From NCBI GenBank assembly GCA_910577445.1, contig CAJTMZ010000001.1, positions 13,885 to 63,509 of the forward strand: a stretch of DNA of 49,625 nt, in the 5' to 3' direction. The position numbers and the translations under genes are program-made. A model generated the notes under the pieces. It was not told the DNA's origin, searched no databases, and saw nothing but the letters and a program-made list of their open reading frames with translations. Source of the DNA: an uncultured Lachnospiraceae bacterium. Its GTDB lineage: Bacteria; Bacillota; Clostridia; Lachnospirales; Lachnospiraceae. Shown piece by piece: positions 33,778 to 41,579 of the stretch (positions are counted from its first letter, which is position 1; each line of letters begins with the position of its first letter).

Positions 33778-34821
33778 TCATCCCGCCGCGGAACTTTTCG
33801 CTTTCATCCGCCTTATAAGGGCCCGCCATATCTTTTTTTGGTAAAACCATCCGTAGACGCACCGTCTTCTGATATTCTGATAAAAGACTCCCGCCCTTCC
33901 GGGTCTTTTGTTTTTCTTCGCATACTTGCGGGAACGCTTCTTATACTCGGCCAGCTCCCTCCGGCACTCATCTGCCGTAAAAAGCTTTCCTTTCCTGTCC
34001 ATGTAGTGGAACAGGCTGTAAATGTTCTGCTCCGAAGCCCAGTAGCCGTCGGACACATTATGCCTTGCCCAGTATTTGGGCGCAATGGCAAATTTCAGCG
34101 TTTCGCTGGTGTGCGCGGGCAGACAGGCAAAGGAGGAATTGGAAAGCAGCAGATAATAAGCGTTCTTAAGGGTCACGTAATCCTTGCCGATGTCAAAATG
34201 GTGTGCCGGTATCCCGGGAAGCACCTTTCCCGCCGCCTCTACATCGTCCGTGACAATCATAAATTCCATATCCGGCCTTAGTTTCCGCATTTCCTTTATG
34301 CCGTGAATCCAGTATTTTTTATCGATAAAAAGCTCCGGGCTTCCGGTGTACTCCCCGCCCCGCATATTGATAATGCAGAGGTTCTCTCTGCTGTACTCCT
34401 TAGAGTCATACTCCGGCTTCACCTTAAGCCACTGTTTTACCTTGTCGAGATACTTTATAAAATAGGACTCATCCTGCATGTTTCCGTAAATCAGCGTGTT
34501 GTCCTCCACATGATGGATTCCCTCGTCCGCTCCCGCAATATAACATCCGTGGGTCATATCATGCCGGGAGTTTCCGATGTACAGACGCTCCTCCGTATCC
34601 TGATATATCCTGAAATTCTTTTTGTCCTCTTCGGAAATGACATGTCCCAAATCCACGTCCATGAAATACATGCCCCGGTTGCTGTGAATGTTCACCGCAA
34701 AGCGTTCCTGGCCGGCGGTTCCGAATTCGTATCCGTTTTCCTCCGCCACGGCCCTTGCCGTCACATAGCAAAACAACTGATTTCCCAGCCCCTGTCCGTT
34801 GATAAATTCCGTTCCTATCAT
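33778..34821 (-). CDS. Divergent GT11-like fucosyltransferase homologue
   Basis: A 347-residue protein with a clear GT11 start, NGQGLGNQLFCYV (8-20). The second motif is changed: where GT11 enzymes have HIRRGDY, this has NMRGGEY (152-158), losing the histidine, one arginine and the aspartate. The third block is SNSSFACLPAHTSETLKFA. It may therefore use a different donor, or be an established side branch of the family. A basic C-terminal tail of about 60 residues is extra. The frame reaches 34866, but ATG 34819-34821 with GGGAG upstream is preferred. It follows the second ABC flippase by 95 bases. Confidence 0.65.
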   Translation of the reverse strand: MIGTEFINGQGLGNQLFCYVTARAVAEENGYEFGTAGQERFAVNIHSNRGMYFMDVDLGHVISEEDKKNFRIYQDTEERLYIGNSRHDMTHGCYIAGADEGIHHVEDNTLIYGNMQDESYFIKYLDKVKQWLKVKPEYDSKEYSRENLCIINMRGGEYTGSPELFIDKKYWIHGIKEMRKLRPDMEFMIVTDDVEAAGKVLPGIPAHHFDIGKDYVTLKNAYYLLLSNSSFACLPAHTSETLKFAIAPKYWARHNVSDGYWASEQNIYSLFHYMDRKGKLFTADECRRELAEYKKRSRKYAKKNKRPGRAGVFYQNIRRRCVYGWFYQKKIWRALIRRMKAKSSAAG

Positions 34822-34916
34822 TTGCTCTCCCTGTCTTTCTCCTTCTTTCCCGAATATCCCTGCCAAAAACTCATCCCGCCGGATTACCGAAAGACCTTCT
34901 CTGACAGCTCCGTCTG

Positions 34917-36680
34917 CTATAAAGCGGTTTCCACCAGCTTCGAATTTTCCACTTTATAAATAATATCGCACTTTTCAATGGTATTTAATCTGTGGGCAAT
35001 GATTATCATGGTCTTTTTCCCGTGGAAGCTGTTCACGGCCTCCATCACCGCCGCCTCCGTGTCGTTGTCAAGGGCGGAAGTAGCCTCGTCAAACACCAGT
35101 ATTTCCGGGTCGTTGTAAAGGGCTCTGGCAATGCCAATCCTCTGCCTCTGCCCACCCGAAAGCCGCACGCCCCGGTCGCCGATTGTGGTATCAAGCCCCT
35201 CCGGCAATTCCTCGATAAATTCTTTGAGCTGGGCTTCCTCCAGCACTTCCCATATCCGCTTATCGTCAATCTTGTCGGCGTCGATTCCAAAAGCGATGTT
35301 GTCCCGGATGGACTCGTCAATCAGATAAATCGCCTGGGGAATATAACCCACCTGGGCCAGCCAGGATTCATAATTTTTGAAAATGTTCACCCCGTCGCAG
35401 GTGATTTCTCCCTCCTGGGCATGCAAAAGCCCCAAAAGCACGTCCACTATGGTTGACTTCCCGGCCCCTGACGCGCCGATAATCCCCACCGATTTTCCTT
35501 TTGGCACCGCCATGTGGGCGTCCTTAAAAATATACTTGTCCGAATCCGGGTAATGAAAACTGATATGGTTTAACTCAATCTTATCCTCCAGCTTTAACTT
35601 CTCCACCTGGGAATTGGCTTTGCGCTCCGCCAGCATGGCGTCGGTCTTCATGCCCTCCTGCAGATTTTCATACACAAAGTCAAGGCTTGGCTGGGTATAG
35701 GCGATTTCCGTAATATACGTGTTAATGCGGTTCACGCTGGGAAGCACTCTGATAGCCGCCACTCCGAACGCCGCTATGGTGGTCATAATCTCCCCCACGT
35801 TTCCGCCGCTGTTGATGTAAATGGTGATAAACGAAAGAACGCTGACTATAAATACCGTCTCTATAAGCACTCTTGGCGTATTGTTCAAAACCGCGTAATT
35901 TCTTGCCACGTCCGCGCCCACCTTGCCGGTTTCGTAATAATTCCGCACGAAAAATTCCTCCCGGCCCAGCACCTTCACGTCCTTTAAACCGTAGGTCGCC
36001 TGGATTCTCCACTTGGCAATCCGCGACTGAATCGCCTGATTCTTCGCCCCGATTTTATTCAGCCGGGGCTTAAGTACTTTCAGTACAATCAGCGTCATCA
36101 CGCCGAATATGGCAATGATAAAGAGCGTCATGGCAACATTCTGCCACAAAAGCACCACAAAAATGAGAAAGGAAACCACAACCTCGCTGGCAAGCTGCAG
36201 CATGGCGAGAATCAGCGCGAAGGTCTGGGGAATGTCGCTGTCCGTAATACGAAACACCGTAGGAATGTCCGCCCCTAAATATTTTTCATAAGGCCGGTTT
36301 AAAAATTCCGCCATCACCCGGCTTATCATCTTGTTTCTGTTCCGCGTAATAAACGAATTTTGTCTGTAAATCAGCAGCAGGATATACAGGTTTTTAATCA
36401 CATAAATCGCCATCAGCCCAATCAGAAGCGTCATTGTTATCTGACCGGCATTTTCAATTTGAAGGGCGTCGCAGATTTTTTTCAGAATATCGTATCTGTT
36501 GATAAATTCCTGCAGTTTTTCCGGCATCAAAAGAGCGTTCACCAGCGGAATCATGGCCCCCACGCCCAAAGTCTCCAGAAGCCCTCCGATAAAAATCATT
36601 ACGCCTAAAATCCCAAGCTGGATTTTCTGCTTTCTGTCAAATATATAATTAATTTTGCCAAGTAAATTCACTTTCTTCAT
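34917..36680 (-). CDS. Second PglK-type ABC flippase/exporter
   Basis: A 587-residue ABC half-transporter, paralogous to the one at 4164-5900. Six helices fill the first 330 residues. The ATPase carries Walker A GASGAGKST (402-410), LSGGQ, ILVFDEATSAL and a terminal IIAHRLNTI switch histidine. Relatives flip lipid-linked oligosaccharides in an ATP-dependent way. The frame extends to 36764, but ATG 36678-36680 with AAAGGAG five bases upstream is the sensible start; the extension would also cover the promoter at 36744-36772. It is therefore the first gene after the internal promoter, with a leader of about 60 bases. Confidence 0.92.
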   Translation of the reverse strand: MKKVNLLGKINYIFDRKQKIQLGILGVMIFIGGLLETLGVGAMIPLVNALLMPEKLQEFINRYDILKKICDALQIENAGQITMTLLIGLMAIYVIKNLYILLLIYRQNSFITRNRNKMISRVMAEFLNRPYEKYLGADIPTVFRITDSDIPQTFALILAMLQLASEVVVSFLIFVVLLWQNVAMTLFIIAIFGVMTLIVLKVLKPRLNKIGAKNQAIQSRIAKWRIQATYGLKDVKVLGREEFFVRNYYETGKVGADVARNYAVLNNTPRVLIETVFIVSVLSFITIYINSGGNVGEIMTTIAAFGVAAIRVLPSVNRINTYITEIAYTQPSLDFVYENLQEGMKTDAMLAERKANSQVEKLKLEDKIELNHISFHYPDSDKYIFKDAHMAVPKGKSVGIIGASGAGKSTIVDVLLGLLHAQEGEITCDGVNIFKNYESWLAQVGYIPQAIYLIDESIRDNIAFGIDADKIDDKRIWEVLEEAQLKEFIEELPEGLDTTIGDRGVRLSGGQRQRIGIARALYNDPEILVFDEATSALDNDTEAAVMEAVNSFHGKKTMIIIAHRLNTIEKCDIIYKVENSKLVETAL

Positions 36681-36743
36681 GGAGCTCCTTTGTCTGCCGA
36701 TTCCTTTAAAATCCCCTGCCAAACGCCGTATGTTGTTTGTCAG

Positions 36744-36772
36744 ATTATACCATGCAATGGGCATTTGGGCAA
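36744..36772 (-). promoter_or_regulatory. Internal sigma-70-type promoter upstream of the second ABC flippase gene
   Basis: On the minus strand, TTGCCC (36767-36772) and TATAAT (36744-36749) are separated by exactly 17 bases, and the -10 is extended by TGG immediately before it. The -10 is perfect and the -35 matches four of six. Transcription would start near 36737, about 57 bases before the ATG of the gene at 34917-36680. The site lies in the 106-base gap after the GT2 gene at 36787-37815, so it can make the 34 kb to the left partly independent of the promoter at 41.4 kb. Seen directly; activity is inferred. Confidence 0.72.
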
Positions 36773-36778
36773 ATACCC
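36759..36778. promoter_or_regulatory. 20-bp near-perfect palindrome overlapping the -35 of the internal promoter
   Basis: Reading the minus strand, the arms GGGTATTTG and CAAATGCCC flank a two-base CC centre and match at eight of nine positions. The whole of the -35 hexamer falls inside. A site of this size and place is what a dimeric repressor or activator would bind. Read as RNA it could form an 8-bp stem, but no run of T follows, so a terminator is unlikely. No regulator gene is present in the window. Confidence 0.5.
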
Positions 36779-36786
36779 TTCAAAAA

Positions 36787-37815
36787 TCACTTTCCGCCCG
36801 TCCGAAGGGGTATCACGACCCTCTCATACCCTTTCACCAGAAGATAGTATCCCCCCGGCCAGAGAAGCATCGCCCGCATTCTCACTTTATCCCCGAAGGC
36901 CACAAAGCTTTTTTCGTAAATTCGCCGGATTTCCTCCTTTTCCCCTTTAAGCAGCTCCGCCAGCGCCCTGCCGGCCTCTTTCATTTTTCTTTCCCTGAAA
37001 TCCACATAGTAAAACAGCATGGTCCGGTAAAAATGATATGCCGCCTTTTCGGATAGCTCCTCATATCCCGCCTTACGCAGGCATTCCACCTGTTCTTTCC
37101 AGAAGGGAATCTCGTCCCTGAACCTTCTCTCCTGCAGCTTATGGTTCATTATACTGGTTTCCCGATTCACCAGATAATTATAATAGGGCCTGTCCACAAA
37201 CACGCAGCGCCGGATTTTAAGAAGCGCCCTTGTGGTATACATAATGTCCTCCGATTCCCGCCCTGTAGGAAAGGAAAGACCTTCCGTCACATCCCTGCGG
37301 AAAAGCTTGCTCCACACGGAATGATAAATATGCCACGGCCTGTTGTCGCAGATATAAATCTCGAGAGCCTCCCTGCCGGTTAATACATATCGCTGCCCGG
37401 TAAAGGCATCCTGCGGCTTTTTTCTTTCTTCCCCTCCGTTTAACCGCTGCCGGTAGGAACAGACCGCTATCTCGCTGCCCGTTTCCTCACAGGCCCTTAG
37501 CATTTCCTCATACATGGCCGGTTCCACCCAGTCGTCGCCGTCCACAAAGCCTATATAGTCCCCGGCGGCGGCGGCGGTTCCCGTATTCCTTGCCTGGGCG
37601 ACGCCCAGATTTTCCGGCTGGTGAATCACCCGGATATGTTTATTCTTTTCCGCGTATTCGTCGCAAATCTTCCCGGTAGCGTCCGACGAACCGTCGTCCA
37701 CTATAATAATTTCCATATTGCCGCAGCTCTGTAGAAGCAGGCTCTCCAGACACCGGGAAATATAACTTTCTATATTATAAGCCGTCACTATTACGGAAAT
37801 CAGTTTTCCCATCAT
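36787..37815 (-). CDS. GT2 family glycosyltransferase
   Basis: A 342-residue GT-A enzyme. It shows ISVIVTAYNIESYI (6-19), IIIVDDGSSDATG (36-48), GVAQARNTGTAAA (71-83) and FVDGDDW (D91-G-D-D94), standard for capsule GT2 enzymes. Two adjacent ATG codons (37813-37815 and 37810-37812) are possible starts; the second has better spacing from GGTGGA. The second start overlaps the stop of the GT11 gene at 37812-38720, indicating coupled translation. It is followed by the internal promoter region. Sugar unknown. Confidence 0.88.
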   Translation of the reverse strand: MMGKLISVIVTAYNIESYISRCLESLLLQSCGNMEIIIVDDGSSDATGKICDEYAEKNKHIRVIHQPENLGVAQARNTGTAAAAGDYIGFVDGDDWVEPAMYEEMLRACEETGSEIAVCSYRQRLNGGEERKKPQDAFTGQRYVLTGREALEIYICDNRPWHIYHSVWSKLFRRDVTEGLSFPTGRESEDIMYTTRALLKIRRCVFVDRPYYNYLVNRETSIMNHKLQERRFRDEIPFWKEQVECLRKAGYEELSEKAAYHFYRTMLFYYVDFRERKMKEAGRALAELLKGEKEEIRRIYEKSFVAFGDKVRMRAMLLWPGGYYLLVKGYERVVIPLRTGGK

Positions 37816-38720
37816 TCCACCAAATCACCCTTTGCAGAAATTCTCACCATATTTTCTGTATAAATATCCGTATAACACTGGTTCTGCGCCCATTTCGACG
37901 GGGCAATTATCCGTTTATCCCGGGAGGCGCCCAGCCACGCTCCCCACCAGCTAAAGCTGGAGTTTGCAATGATATAGTGTCTGCATCTGCTCATCAGATA
38001 CATATCAAGATAACCGTTCTCCCCCCTGCCGCTTTCCACCGCCACGAACCGCCCGTTGTCCTCATAATTTTCCCGAATCCATTTTTTCACCCATTCCGGC
38101 TCGTTGCTGAAAAGGAAAAAGACCGCCTCCGGCTCCTTTTCCTCAAAATACGCTATCGCCCTTCTGTAATATTCCTCCGTGCAAATCCCTCCGTAGATTT
38201 CTTCCTTTTCCAGATAATCGCCTCTGCGGATATGCACCGCGACGGAAACGGCGTTTTCTATCCTTTTCAGATATCCTTCAAGCCGCTCTTTTAATTCCCC
38301 GTCCAATCCTTCCCATATTTTCCCGGAAAAGGTAAACGCGCCGCGGACCTGTTCTTCTATATCCTTAAAATATTTTTCGCTTTGAAAATAACCGGTCAGA
38401 TATGCCGGTTCCCGGACAAGCGCCTGCCCGTCAAAATTGCAGCTTTCTTCATGGTATTCTTTAGACTTTCTTCCGAAAAGCTTTCTGCGCACCCTGTGCG
38501 AAAACTTTAGAAAGCCGTCGGTAATTTCATTAATTTCATCCTTATCCGCCCGGGGATAATCAATGTCAAAGGCCCACAGCATGACAGGCCGCACGCCGGG
38601 ACGGTCGTATTCCGAAATATCGTCAAACTTGACCTCTCTTCCCAGAGAGCAGAGTTTTAAATACAGCGCGTACTGGAACATCTGATTCCCCATACCGCCT
38701 GTCATCTGGATAATAATCAT
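37812..38720 (-). CDS. GT11 family alpha-1,2-fucosyltransferase-like enzyme
   Basis: A 302-residue enzyme with all three family motifs intact: TGGMGNQMFQYALYLKL (7-23), AVHIRRGDYL (H163 to Y169) and CRHYIIANSSFSWWGAWL. It is a close paralogue of the gene at 40425-41384, sharing KFDDI, a GIDYPRA/DIDYPRA segment, RRKLFGR/RRKIFGR and SEKYF, which points to duplication within the locus. Transfers fucose or a related sugar to the growing unit. The frame reaches 38783, but ATG 38718-38720 with AGAGGT nine bases upstream keeps the usual N-terminus. The 59-base gap upstream shows no convincing promoter. Confidence 0.87.
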   Translation of the reverse strand: MIIIQMTGGMGNQMFQYALYLKLCSLGREVKFDDISEYDRPGVRPVMLWAFDIDYPRADKDEINEITDGFLKFSHRVRRKLFGRKSKEYHEESCNFDGQALVREPAYLTGYFQSEKYFKDIEEQVRGAFTFSGKIWEGLDGELKERLEGYLKRIENAVSVAVHIRRGDYLEKEEIYGGICTEEYYRRAIAYFEEKEPEAVFFLFSNEPEWVKKWIRENYEDNGRFVAVESGRGENGYLDMYLMSRCRHYIIANSSFSWWGAWLGASRDKRIIAPSKWAQNQCYTDIYTENMVRISAKGDLVE

Positions 38721-38779
38721 ATAAATCTTACCTCTTTTTACTGTACGGGCCGCTTCCCTCCCGGGCGCCGCCCAATTCC

Positions 38780-39301
38780 TCACCGCGATATCACAGCTTC
38801 TCTCTTATCATAATAGACTCCGCCTGCCGGAACATCCCTGCGCACAATGCTTCCGGCTCCGATTACCGCGCCGTCGCCGACAGACACCCCTTTTAAAATC
38901 ACGCAGTCGGCGCCCACCCATACCCGGTTCCCGATGGTAATGGACTCGCCCGGAAATTCGTCCCCCGTATCCTGAAAATCATGGTCATGGTCCACAATCA
39001 CCAGATTATTGCCAAACTTGCAGTATTCCCCTATGGTGATTTCATTCATACAGGTAATGGAGGAATTGATATTAAAAAAACAGTGGCCGCCTATCTGCAG
39101 CCTTCCTTTTTGCTTGCAGCCGATATAAAGCGTCCCCCTGTTTTGTATTTTCTCTCCCAGCGAAAGCTTTGCCCCTTTGTCAATTTCAATCCGGGTTTTT
39201 TCAAGCCCCTGCAGCATGCCGGACTGAAAACGCCCTCCAAACCGCAGCTTCCAAAATGGCACTAAAAAAAGACTTTTTACCGTATTAAAAATCAGACTCA
39301 T
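38780..39301 (-). CDS. Left-handed beta-helix O-acetyltransferase (NodL/WcaF-like)
   Basis: A 173-residue hexapeptide-repeat protein, expected to form a trimer and move acetyl from acetyl-CoA to a sugar hydroxyl. Repeats begin near residue 40 (IEIDKGAKLSLGEK) and run through IGGHCFFNINSS, IGEYCKFGNNLVI, VDHDHDF (candidate catalytic His), ITIGNRVWVGADCVIL and VGDGAVIGAGSIV. The end is VPAGGVYYDKREAVI. The order matches colanic-acid WcaF/WcaB and maltose acetyltransferase relatives. GAGGAG precedes the ATG at 39301, eight bases after the stop of the GT4 gene. It probably acetylates the glycan in the cytoplasm before flipping. Confidence 0.87.
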   Translation of the reverse strand: MSLIFNTVKSLFLVPFWKLRFGGRFQSGMLQGLEKTRIEIDKGAKLSLGEKIQNRGTLYIGCKQKGRLQIGGHCFFNINSSITCMNEITIGEYCKFGNNLVIVDHDHDFQDTGDEFPGESITIGNRVWVGADCVILKGVSVGDGAVIGAGSIVRRDVPAGGVYYDKREAVISR

Positions 39302-39308
39302 GTTCTCC

Positions 39309-40364
39309 TCATCTTCCTGCCGCCAAAACCTGCCGGTATATCGCCCGAAGCCTTTCTAAATGGGACGCCATACTGTACTTTTCCTCCGCTTCCCTGTAAG
39401 CCGCTTCCCCGAGACGTTTCCTTTCCTCATCGTCGTTAAGCAGCTCCGCCAAAGCGTCCGACAGTTCTTCCACATTGCCCGGCTCGCACAGACGGCCGTT
39501 TACGCCGTCCCTTATCAGTTTGGGAATCCCTCCCGCGTTGGTAGTCACAATCGCCAGCTTATGGGCCATGGCCTCCAGCACCGCCATAGGCATCCCTTCA
39601 TAATAAGACGGAAACAAAAAGATTCCGCTTTCCTTTAGAAGCTTTTCCTTTTCTTCTCCTCTCACCCAGCCCGGAAAAGAAACCGCCTCAGACAGCCCTT
39701 TTTCCTCAAAGAGCGCCTTTATCCGCATAAGCTCGCCGTCCCCGCCCATAACAAGGGGAACTTCTCCCGCTTTTTCGACGGTTCTCGCGTAAATTTCCGG
39801 GATATCAAAGCAGCCTTTCCTTTTTCCCAGCTCTCCCAGAAACAGTATCTGCCTTTTCTTTTCCTCCGGCAGCGCTTTTGGGAGCCGGCAGTAATTTTCA
39901 AGCACGGTAATTTTTTCCGGCGGGGCCGTCATTTCAAGGTTGTCCCTCCACTCCTTTGAGAGCGCAATCAGCATCCGGCATTTTCCGTAAACCCGCCGCA
40001 CCAGCTTCTGCTTGCGGGGGGACGCGTTCCGGTAAAATGACTCAAACTCAGCCCCGTGAACGTGGTTAAGTATCGGGATTTTTTTGAATGAAGCCATATA
40101 AATAAAGGGCATTTTCCGGTAAAAGCTGGGGCCAAAGGAAGAGTGGACATGCACCAAATCCGGCTTTTCCCTGCAAATCACCTTTAAAAATTCCCAATAG
40201 CCTTTCAGCGCCTTCTGAAGTTTTTTCCACTTGCTCCCGTCGCAGTACGACTCCACATAAATGATTTCATATTCCTTTCCGAAACCATGCTCCCTGTAGC
40301 CGTTTACCACGGAGGCAATCCCGCCCTTCACGTTTCTGTCGGGTACCACCATGCACACCTTCAT
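39309..40364 (-). CDS. GT4 family glycosyltransferase
   Basis: A 351-residue GT-B enzyme. It shows MKVCMVVPDRNVKGGIASVVNGY, DLVHVHSSFGPSFYRK and ILNHVHGAEFESFY in the acceptor domain, then ILFLGELGKRKGCFDI, a MGGDGELMRI stretch and PSYYEGMPMAVLEAMA (E-x7-E) in the donor domain. This is close in layout to PssF/EpsF-like GT4 enzymes. The frame extends to 40376, but ATG 40362-40364 with GAGG upstream is better placed. It sits between the GT11-like gene with the altered motif (60-base gap) and the acetyltransferase. Donor not predictable. Confidence 0.88.
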   Translation of the reverse strand: MKVCMVVPDRNVKGGIASVVNGYREHGFGKEYEIIYVESYCDGSKWKKLQKALKGYWEFLKVICREKPDLVHVHSSFGPSFYRKMPFIYMASFKKIPILNHVHGAEFESFYRNASPRKQKLVRRVYGKCRMLIALSKEWRDNLEMTAPPEKITVLENYCRLPKALPEEKKRQILFLGELGKRKGCFDIPEIYARTVEKAGEVPLVMGGDGELMRIKALFEEKGLSEAVSFPGWVRGEEKEKLLKESGIFLFPSYYEGMPMAVLEAMAHKLAIVTTNAGGIPKLIRDGVNGRLCEPGNVEELSDALAELLNDDEERKRLGEAAYREAEEKYSMASHLERLRAIYRQVLAAGR

Positions 40365-40424
40365 ACCGTTCCTCATTTCCGCGCTTTCTGCAACGCCACT
40401 TTTCGTAAGCCGGGCTGCCGCTTC

Positions 40425-41384
40425 CTATTCTTTCACCGTTCTGCTGACCCGTCCTCTGGCGTTCACCAGAATCATTCCCTTTGTATATACATCGGTGCTG
40501 TCCTTGTCGTTCATCCATCTGTCCGGGGCCACCACCAGCCTGTCCGGGTTATCGTTCAGCCAGGCTGCCCACCAGCTAAAGCTGGAATTGGAAATAATAT
40601 TGTGCCTGCATTTGCTCATAAGCAGCATGTCCAGGTATCCGGTATATTCCGTGTTGGCCTCCACCAGAACAAAACGGCCCTCCAGCTTTCGGACCTCATC
40701 TTTGTCCATGTCTTCGGTTATCTGGCTCGCAATCAAATCCTCCACCCACTTTTTTACCCATTTAGGCTCGTTACTGAAAATATAAAAGAACGCGTCGGGG
40801 TATCTCTCCTGAATAAATCTGACAGCCCCCTCGTAATATTTCTCCGTGCAAATCCCTTCATACAGCTCCTCATCCAGACGGGAATCGCTCCGGTACATGT
40901 GCATTCCCACCGCCTCGGTGCTCTCGATTGCGTCCTGGCAGGCTCTGGTGTTCTTATAAAGCTTTTCCGGCAGATGCATATTCTCCAGAGTGGGAAACCT
41001 GTATTTTGACCGGACTTCCCCGGCAATATCCTCAAAATATTTCTCGCTCTTAAAATTCCCCCTTAAGTACATGGAATCGAAACTAAGCACCTTAGGGTCA
41101 TAAAATTCCTCCTCGCGGTACTCAAGCGCCCGCCGTCCGAATATCTTCCTGCGGATTCTCTTTAACAGATTCATGGAGCCGTCCGTAAATTCTACGATTT
41201 CATCCCACGTTGCCCGGGGATAATCTATGCCGAACACAGCAAGCATAATCGGACGGGTATTCTCGCCGCGGTACTCGTTGATATCGTCAAATTTTACTTC
41301 CTTTCCCATGGAGCGGAGCTTCAAGTACAGCGCGTACTGGAACATCTGGTTCCCCAGCCCCCCTGACATCCTGATTATATTCAT
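40425..41384 (-). CDS. GT11-family homologue with altered nucleotide-sugar motif
   Basis: A 319-residue protein, first gene after the promoter at 41424-41452. The N-terminal SGGLGNQMFQYALYLKL (7-23) and C-terminal CRHNIISNSSFSWWAAWL are intact. The central motif reads HMYRSDS (H162 to S168) instead of HIRRGDY: Tyr164 replaces the first Arg, and Ser replaces Gly and Tyr. Its paralogue at 37812-38720 keeps the normal form. An insert of about 15 charged residues lies at 225-245. It may have a shifted donor or be weakly active. The frame begins with GTG at 41393, but ATG 41382-41384 with AGGTGG five bases upstream is preferred. Confidence 0.8.
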   Translation of the reverse strand: MNIIRMSGGLGNQMFQYALYLKLRSMGKEVKFDDINEYRGENTRPIMLAVFGIDYPRATWDEIVEFTDGSMNLLKRIRRKIFGRRALEYREEEFYDPKVLSFDSMYLRGNFKSEKYFEDIAGEVRSKYRFPTLENMHLPEKLYKNTRACQDAIESTEAVGMHMYRSDSRLDEELYEGICTEKYYEGAVRFIQERYPDAFFYIFSNEPKWVKKWVEDLIASQITEDMDKDEVRKLEGRFVLVEANTEYTGYLDMLLMSKCRHNIISNSSFSWWAAWLNDNPDRLVVAPDRWMNDKDSTDVYTKGMILVNARGRVSRTVKE

Positions 41385-41423
41385 GGTTTCCACCTCTTAT
41401 CTGCCGCATAAAGCTGATTTATT

Positions 41424-41452
41424 ATTTTACCATACATTCCCTGTTATCACAA
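41424..41452 (-). promoter_or_regulatory. Main promoter of the leftward glycan operon
   Basis: On the minus strand, TTGTGA (41447-41452) and TAAAAT (41424-41429) are 17 bases apart, and a TGG extends the -10. Transcription would start near 41417, about 33 bases before the first ATG at 41384. The extended -10 (ATGGTAAAAT) resembles that of the internal promoter at 36744-36772 (ATGGTATAAT), suggesting shared use. It faces away from the plus-strand promoter 21 bases further right. Confidence 0.65.
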
Positions 41453-41472
41453 GTTTTTGTAAATTCCACCGC

Positions 41473-41490
41473 ATTGACAGAACAGTCAAT
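41473..41490. promoter_or_regulatory. Inverted repeat overlapping the plus-strand -35
   Basis: Perfect 6-base arms ATTGAC and GTCAAT flank a 6-base AGAACA spacer. The left arm covers the first five bases of the TTGACA -35 of the rightward promoter, and the centre lies about 65 bases from the leftward -10. It may be an operator controlling one or both divergent promoters. No regulator gene lies in the window. Confidence 0.4.
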
Positions 41491-41502
41491 CCTGTTTACA
41501 AT
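41474..41502 (+). promoter_or_regulatory. Near-consensus promoter for the rightward MBOAT gene set
   Basis: TTGACA (41474-41479) and TACAAT (41497-41502) with a 17-base spacer match the sigma-70 consensus at eleven of twelve positions. Transcription would begin near 41509, giving a leader of about 70 bases before the ATG at 41580. It should drive the GT4, MBOAT and SGNH-like genes at 41580-45277. The 195-base gap 41385-41579 holds only this promoter, the leftward one and the inverted repeat. Confidence 0.8.
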
Positions 41503-41579
41503 AAAACAATATATATCATGCCCTTTGACAGCGGAAATTACAAGGGAACCGTCAAACATTCCCCACGGAGAAATCATTA

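Noticed and set aside
38721..38779. Possible promoter before the GT11 gene at 37812-38720
   Set aside because: A TACAGT-like -10 can be picked out on the minus strand, but nothing like a -35 lies 16-18 bases upstream.
36681..41579. Invertible promoter of the kind that switches capsules
   Set aside because: I looked for matching inverted repeats flanking the promoters at 36.7 and 41.4 kb and found none, and no recombinase gene is in the window.
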